From contig JAIDYR010000053.1 of NCBI GenBank assembly GCA_029057985.1, forward strand, positions 1 to 64,000: a stretch of 64,000 nt of DNA, given 5' to 3'. A program made the position numbers and the translations under genes. The notes under the pieces were generated by a model, which was given only the letters and a program-made list of their open reading frames with translations, was not told the DNA's origin and searched no databases. This document shows, piece by piece, positions 60,224-64,000 of the stretch (its first letter is position 1; each line of letters begins with the position of its first letter). The DNA comes from Muribaculaceae bacterium (GTDB lineage Bacteria; Bacteroidota; Bacteroidia; Bacteroidales; Muribaculaceae).

Positions 60224-61300
60224 ATGTGGTTATCAAACTCTTCAGTAGGACGTAAGTTTATCATGGCCGTCACAGGCGCCGTGCTCGTCCTATTCGTGAC
60301 CTTTCACTGTTTGATGAACGCTGTAGCCATCCTCTGGCCCGTAGCCTACAACTCCGTTTGTATGTTCCTCGGTGCTAACTGGTATGCCCTCGCGGCTTCC
60401 GCAGGATTGGCTCTCTTCATCTTAGTACACATTATCTACGCCGTCATTCTGACCGTACAGAACCGTCGCGCACGTGGCCATGAGCGCTATGCCATCAATA
60501 AGCGCCCCGCAGGCGTCGAATGGTCGTCGCAGAATATGCTTGTGCTCGGCATCGTGATCCTCGCATTCCTCGTGGTCCATCTGATCCAATTCTGGGCAAA
60601 GATGCAGCTCGTGGAAATCTGCGGATGCGAAACTCTTATCCCCGCTACAGCCGGCACTCTCTTCCTTCAGGAAGCTTTCTCCCAGATCTGGACGCTTATC
60701 GTCTATCTGATCGGCTTCGTAGCTCTCTGGTTCCACCTTACCCATGGCTTCTGGTCAATGTTCCAGTCTGTAGGCTGGGATTCCACTGCATGGATTCCCC
60801 GTCTGAAATGTATCGCACAGTGGTGGGTAGGTATCGTGACCGTCCTCTTCATCGCTGAAGCCGTAGTCTTCACAGTTAACGCCAAGAAAGATTTCTACAA
60901 GACCGACGCTGATCTCCGCCAGCAGTACATGGCAATGGTCATCCCCGAGATCTTCGATGATTTCGGTCCGGACGCCGTTCAGCAGATCTCCTCTATGCCC
61001 GCCGATCAGCTCCAGCAGATGGTGGACTATCAGATGCAGCAGCTCAATAATCCCCAGGTAATCGCAATGCAGGGCAACAATCCTGAATTCCAGAAAGCAG
61101 TCAACGCCTTCACTCATCTTCAGGATTTCCTCAACTACCTCAACCCCGGAGCTACAGCTTCCAATCCCCTTCAGGAAGCCGTGATGCCCGGAGCTGAAGC
61201 TCAGCCCCAGGAAGCGGCTCAGGTAGAAGTGCAGGAGCAGGTAGAGGAAGTCGTGCCCGCCGCTCAACCCGAAGCTCAACCCGAAGCTCAGAACAATTAA
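60224..61300 (+). CDS. frdC: Succinate dehydrogenase/fumarate reductase cytochrome b subunit with long C-terminal extension
   Basis: MWLSNSSVGRKFIMAVTGAVLVLFVTFH, five TM pattern, followed by frdA; ~130-aa Gln/Pro/Glu/Ala-rich tail. Confidence 0.88.
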   Translation: MWLSNSSVGRKFIMAVTGAVLVLFVTFHCLMNAVAILWPVAYNSVCMFLGANWYALAASAGLALFILVHIIYAVILTVQNRRARGHERYAINKRPAGVEWSSQNMLVLGIVILAFLVVHLIQFWAKMQLVEICGCETLIPATAGTLFLQEAFSQIWTLIVYLIGFVALWFHLTHGFWSMFQSVGWDSTAWIPRLKCIAQWWVGIVTVLFIAEAVVFTVNAKKDFYKTDADLRQQYMAMVIPEIFDDFGPDAVQQISSMPADQLQQMVDYQMQQLNNPQVIAMQGNNPEFQKAVNAFTHLQDFLNYLNPGATASNPLQEAVMPGAEAQPQEAAQVEVQEQVEEVVPAAQPEAQPEAQNN

Positions 61301-61315
61301 AATTTTTCAGACGAT

Positions 61316-63340
61316 ATGGCAAACACTGAACAGAATGTAAAAATCATGAATCCGGCTGATTCAAAGATCCCGGAAGGTCCTATCGCTGAGAAATGGACCA
61401 ACTATAAGGCTCATCAGAAGCTCGTCAATCCCGCCAATAAGCGCAAGCTCGACGTTATCGTCGTAGGCACAGGTCTCGCCGGCGCATCCGCCGCTTCCAC
61501 TCTTGGCGAACTCGGCTTCAACGTCCTCAACTTCTGCATCCAGGATTCCCCCCGTCGCGCTCACTCTATCGCAGCTCAGGGCGGTATCAACGCAGCAAAG
61601 AATTATCAGAACGACGGCGACTCCGTATATCGCCTCTTCTACGACACAGTCAAGGGTGGCGACTATCGCGCACGCGAAGCCAACGTCTACCGTCTGGCTG
61701 AAGTCTCCAACAATATCATCGACCAGTGTGTAGCTCAGGGCGTACCTTTCGCCCGAGAATACGGCGGTCTGCTCGCCAACCGCTCTTTCGGCGGCGCTCA
61801 GGTATCACGCACATTCTACGCCAAGGGTCAGACCGGTCAGCAGCTCCTTCTCGGCGCTTACTCTTCACTCAACCGCCAGATTCAGCTCGGCAAGGTGAAG
61901 AGCTTCAACCGCTATGAGATGCACGACGTCGTCCTCGTCAAGGACAAAGACGGAGTGCCTCGCGCCCGCGGCATCATCGCCAAGAACCTCGTGACAGGCA
62001 AATTCGAGCGCTTCTCCGCTCACGCAGTAGTCATCGCTACCGGCGGATACGGCAATACTTACTTCCTTTCGACCAACGCTATGGGTTGCAACGTTTCCGC
62101 AGCCATGGCCTGCTATCGTAAAGGCGCCTACTTCGCAAACCCCGCTTTCGTACAGATCCACCCGACCTGTATCCCCGTCCACGGCGACAAGCAGTCGAAG
62201 CTGACCCTCATGTCGGAGTCGCTCCGCAACGACGGCCGAATCTGGGTCCCCAAGAACATCGAAGACGCCGTAAAACTGCAGAAAGGACAGATCAAGGGTA
62301 GCGATATCCCCGAAGAAGACCGCGACTACTATCTGGAACGCCGCTATCCGGCATTCGGCAACCTCGTGCCCCGCGACGTCGCTTCCCGCGCAGCAAAGGA
62401 ACGCTGCGACAAGGGCTTCGGAGTCAACAATACCGGCCTCGCCGTATTCCTCGACTTCTCTGAAGCTATCAACCGTCTCGGCATCGACCAGGTGCGCCAG
62501 CGCTACGGCAACCTCTTCGACATGTATGAGGAAATCACCGACGTCAACCCCGGCGAACTCGCTTGCGAGAAAGACGGCGTGAAGTATTATAACCCGATGA
62601 TGATCTTCCCGGCTATCCACTACACCATGGGTGGCATCTGGGTCGACTACGAACTCCAGACTTCCATCAAGGGTCTCTTCGCAATCGGCGAATGTAACTT
62701 CTCCGACCACGGCGCCAACCGTCTCGGCGCGTCCGCTCTGATGCAGGGCCTCGCCGACGGCTACTTCGTGCTCCCCTATACTATCCAGAACTATCTGAGC
62801 GACCAGATCTCCGTGCCCCGCTTCTCTACCGACCTCCCCGAATTCGAAGAGGCAGAGAAGAAATGCCAGGAAAAGATGGATCATCTCATGTCAATCCAGG
62901 GCAACCGCTCAGTCGACTCCATCCATAAGGAGCTCGGCCATATCATGTGGGAAAACGTCGGAATGGCACGCACCAAAGAGAGCCTCGAAAAGGCTATCGA
63001 AGAACTCAAGAATCTTCGTGAAGTCTTCAATAAAGAGCTCTACATCCCCGGATCTGCCGAAGGCATGAATATCGAACTCGACAAGGCTTTCCGCCTCAAC
63101 GACTTCATAACCATGGGCGAACTCATGGCCTATGATGCTCTCAACCGCAATGAATCCTGCGGCGGCCATTTCCGCGAGGAGTACCAGACTGAAGAAGGAG
63201 AGGCCAAGCGCGATGACGAACACTATTTCCACGTCAACTGCTGGGATTATCAGGGCAACGACAATAAAGCTCCCGAGCTTATTATCGAGCCCCTCCACTA
63301 CGAAGCAATCAAGGTGCAGACCCGTAACTACAAGTCTTAA
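61316..63340 (+). CDS. frdA: Fumarate reductase/succinate dehydrogenase flavoprotein subunit
   Basis: [61 protein letters not shown]. Confidence 0.95.
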   Translation: MANTEQNVKIMNPADSKIPEGPIAEKWTNYKAHQKLVNPANKRKLDVIVVGTGLAGASAASTLGELGFNVLNFCIQDSPRRAHSIAAQGGINAAKNYQNDGDSVYRLFYDTVKGGDYRAREANVYRLAEVSNNIIDQCVAQGVPFAREYGGLLANRSFGGAQVSRTFYAKGQTGQQLLLGAYSSLNRQIQLGKVKSFNRYEMHDVVLVKDKDGVPRARGIIAKNLVTGKFERFSAHAVVIATGGYGNTYFLSTNAMGCNVSAAMACYRKGAYFANPAFVQIHPTCIPVHGDKQSKLTLMSESLRNDGRIWVPKNIEDAVKLQKGQIKGSDIPEEDRDYYLERRYPAFGNLVPRDVASRAAKERCDKGFGVNNTGLAVFLDFSEAINRLGIDQVRQRYGNLFDMYEEITDVNPGELACEKDGVKYYNPMMIFPAIHYTMGGIWVDYELQTSIKGLFAIGECNFSDHGANRLGASALMQGLADGYFVLPYTIQNYLSDQISVPRFSTDLPEFEEAEKKCQEKMDHLMSIQGNRSVDSIHKELGHIMWENVGMARTKESLEKAIEELKNLREVFNKELYIPGSAEGMNIELDKAFRLNDFITMGELMAYDALNRNESCGGHFREEYQTEEGEAKRDDEHYFHVNCWDYQGNDNKAPELIIEPLHYEAIKVQTRNYKS

Positions 63341-63380
63341 TCATATAAGTCTTATATACACATAAATCGAATTTCTTACA

Positions 63381-64000
63381 ATGGAAGATAATATAATGAA
63401 AGTCAATCTCAAAGTCTGGCGTCAGGCCGGACCGAGAGAGAAGGGTGAGTTCAAGACTTATATGAACGTCGAGACAACACCCGACACATCTTTCCTCGAG
63501 ACTCTCGACATTCTCAACGAAATGCTCGTCGAAAACCACGAGGAACCAATCGTCTTTGACCATGACTGCCGCGAAGGTATCTGCGGTATGTGTTCGCTCT
63601 ACATCAACGGTCATCCTCACGGACCCGCTACCGGCGCCACTACCTGCCAGCTCTATATGCGTCGCTTCCGCGACGGCGAGACTATTACAGTAGAACCCTG
63701 GCGCTCCGCTGCATTCCCCGTCATCAAAGACCTTATGGTCGACCGCAATGCATTCGATAAGATCCAGCAGGCAGGCGGCTACGTCTCCTTCAACTGCGGC
63801 GGCGCACAGGATGCCAACGACCTCCCCATCTCCAAGGTCAACGCCGACGAAGCTATGGATTCTGCAAGTTGCATCGGCTGCGGCGCATGCGTGGCTGCCT
63901 GCAAAAACGGCTCCGCTATGCTCTTCGTCAGCGCAAAGGTCAGCCAGCTTGCGCTCCTGCCCCAGGGCGAAGTAGAGAAAGACCGTCGCGTACGCGCTAT
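63381..64000 (+). CDS. frdB: Fumarate reductase/succinate dehydrogenase iron-sulfur subunit (truncated by window end)
   Basis: [59 protein letters not shown]. Confidence 0.93.
   Translation, partial: MEDNIMKVNLKVWRQAGPREKGEFKTYMNVETTPDTSFLETLDILNEMLVENHEEPIVFDHDCREGICGMCSLYINGHPHGPATGATTCQLYMRRFRDGETITVEPWRSAAFPVIKDLMVDRNAFDKIQQAGGYVSFNCGGAQDANDLPISKVNADEAMDSASCIGCGACVAACKNGSAMLFVSAKVSQLALLPQGEVEKDRRVRA

Overview
This is a Bacteroidales-type chromosomal window. Protein style, T9SS-like C-termini and TTTG-N19/20-TAnnTTTG promoters suggest a Muribaculaceae-like host, but that assignment is inference. Most of it is ordinary core genome: prfB, topA, gyrB, panB, GH13 amylase, leuS, rdgB, trmB, mrp, pldA, the rimP-nusA-infB operon, folK, tRNA-Arg(TCT) and the frd/sdh CAB operon (frdB runs off the right edge). 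The accessory content includes: (1) a DUF4143-type AAA ATPase bracketed by 60-bp direct repeats, with a 33-bp tandem array and a MITE-like element upstream; (2) a two-gene regulator/orphan cassette bracketed by copies of the same MITE-like repeat; (3) a nonulosonic-acid operon in which an ATP-grasp gene sits where a LegC aminotransferase would be expected, followed by MATE, GH3 and a second PorZ-like gene; (4) the strongest candidate for a new system, a 7.3-kb island (46.9-54.2 kb) between capD/flaA1 and rimP. That island encodes an apparently intact phage DNA-packaging and capsid module (TerS, TerL, portal, scaffold-like, major capsid-like, two connector-like genes) with no visible integrase, repressor, replication, tail or lysis genes. 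I also describe a family of related palindromes that contain stop codons, duplicated divergent promoters between amylase and leuS, decayed tandem tRNA-Arg copies, and a palindrome over the frd promoter. All homology calls come from reading the sequence; no database search was run.
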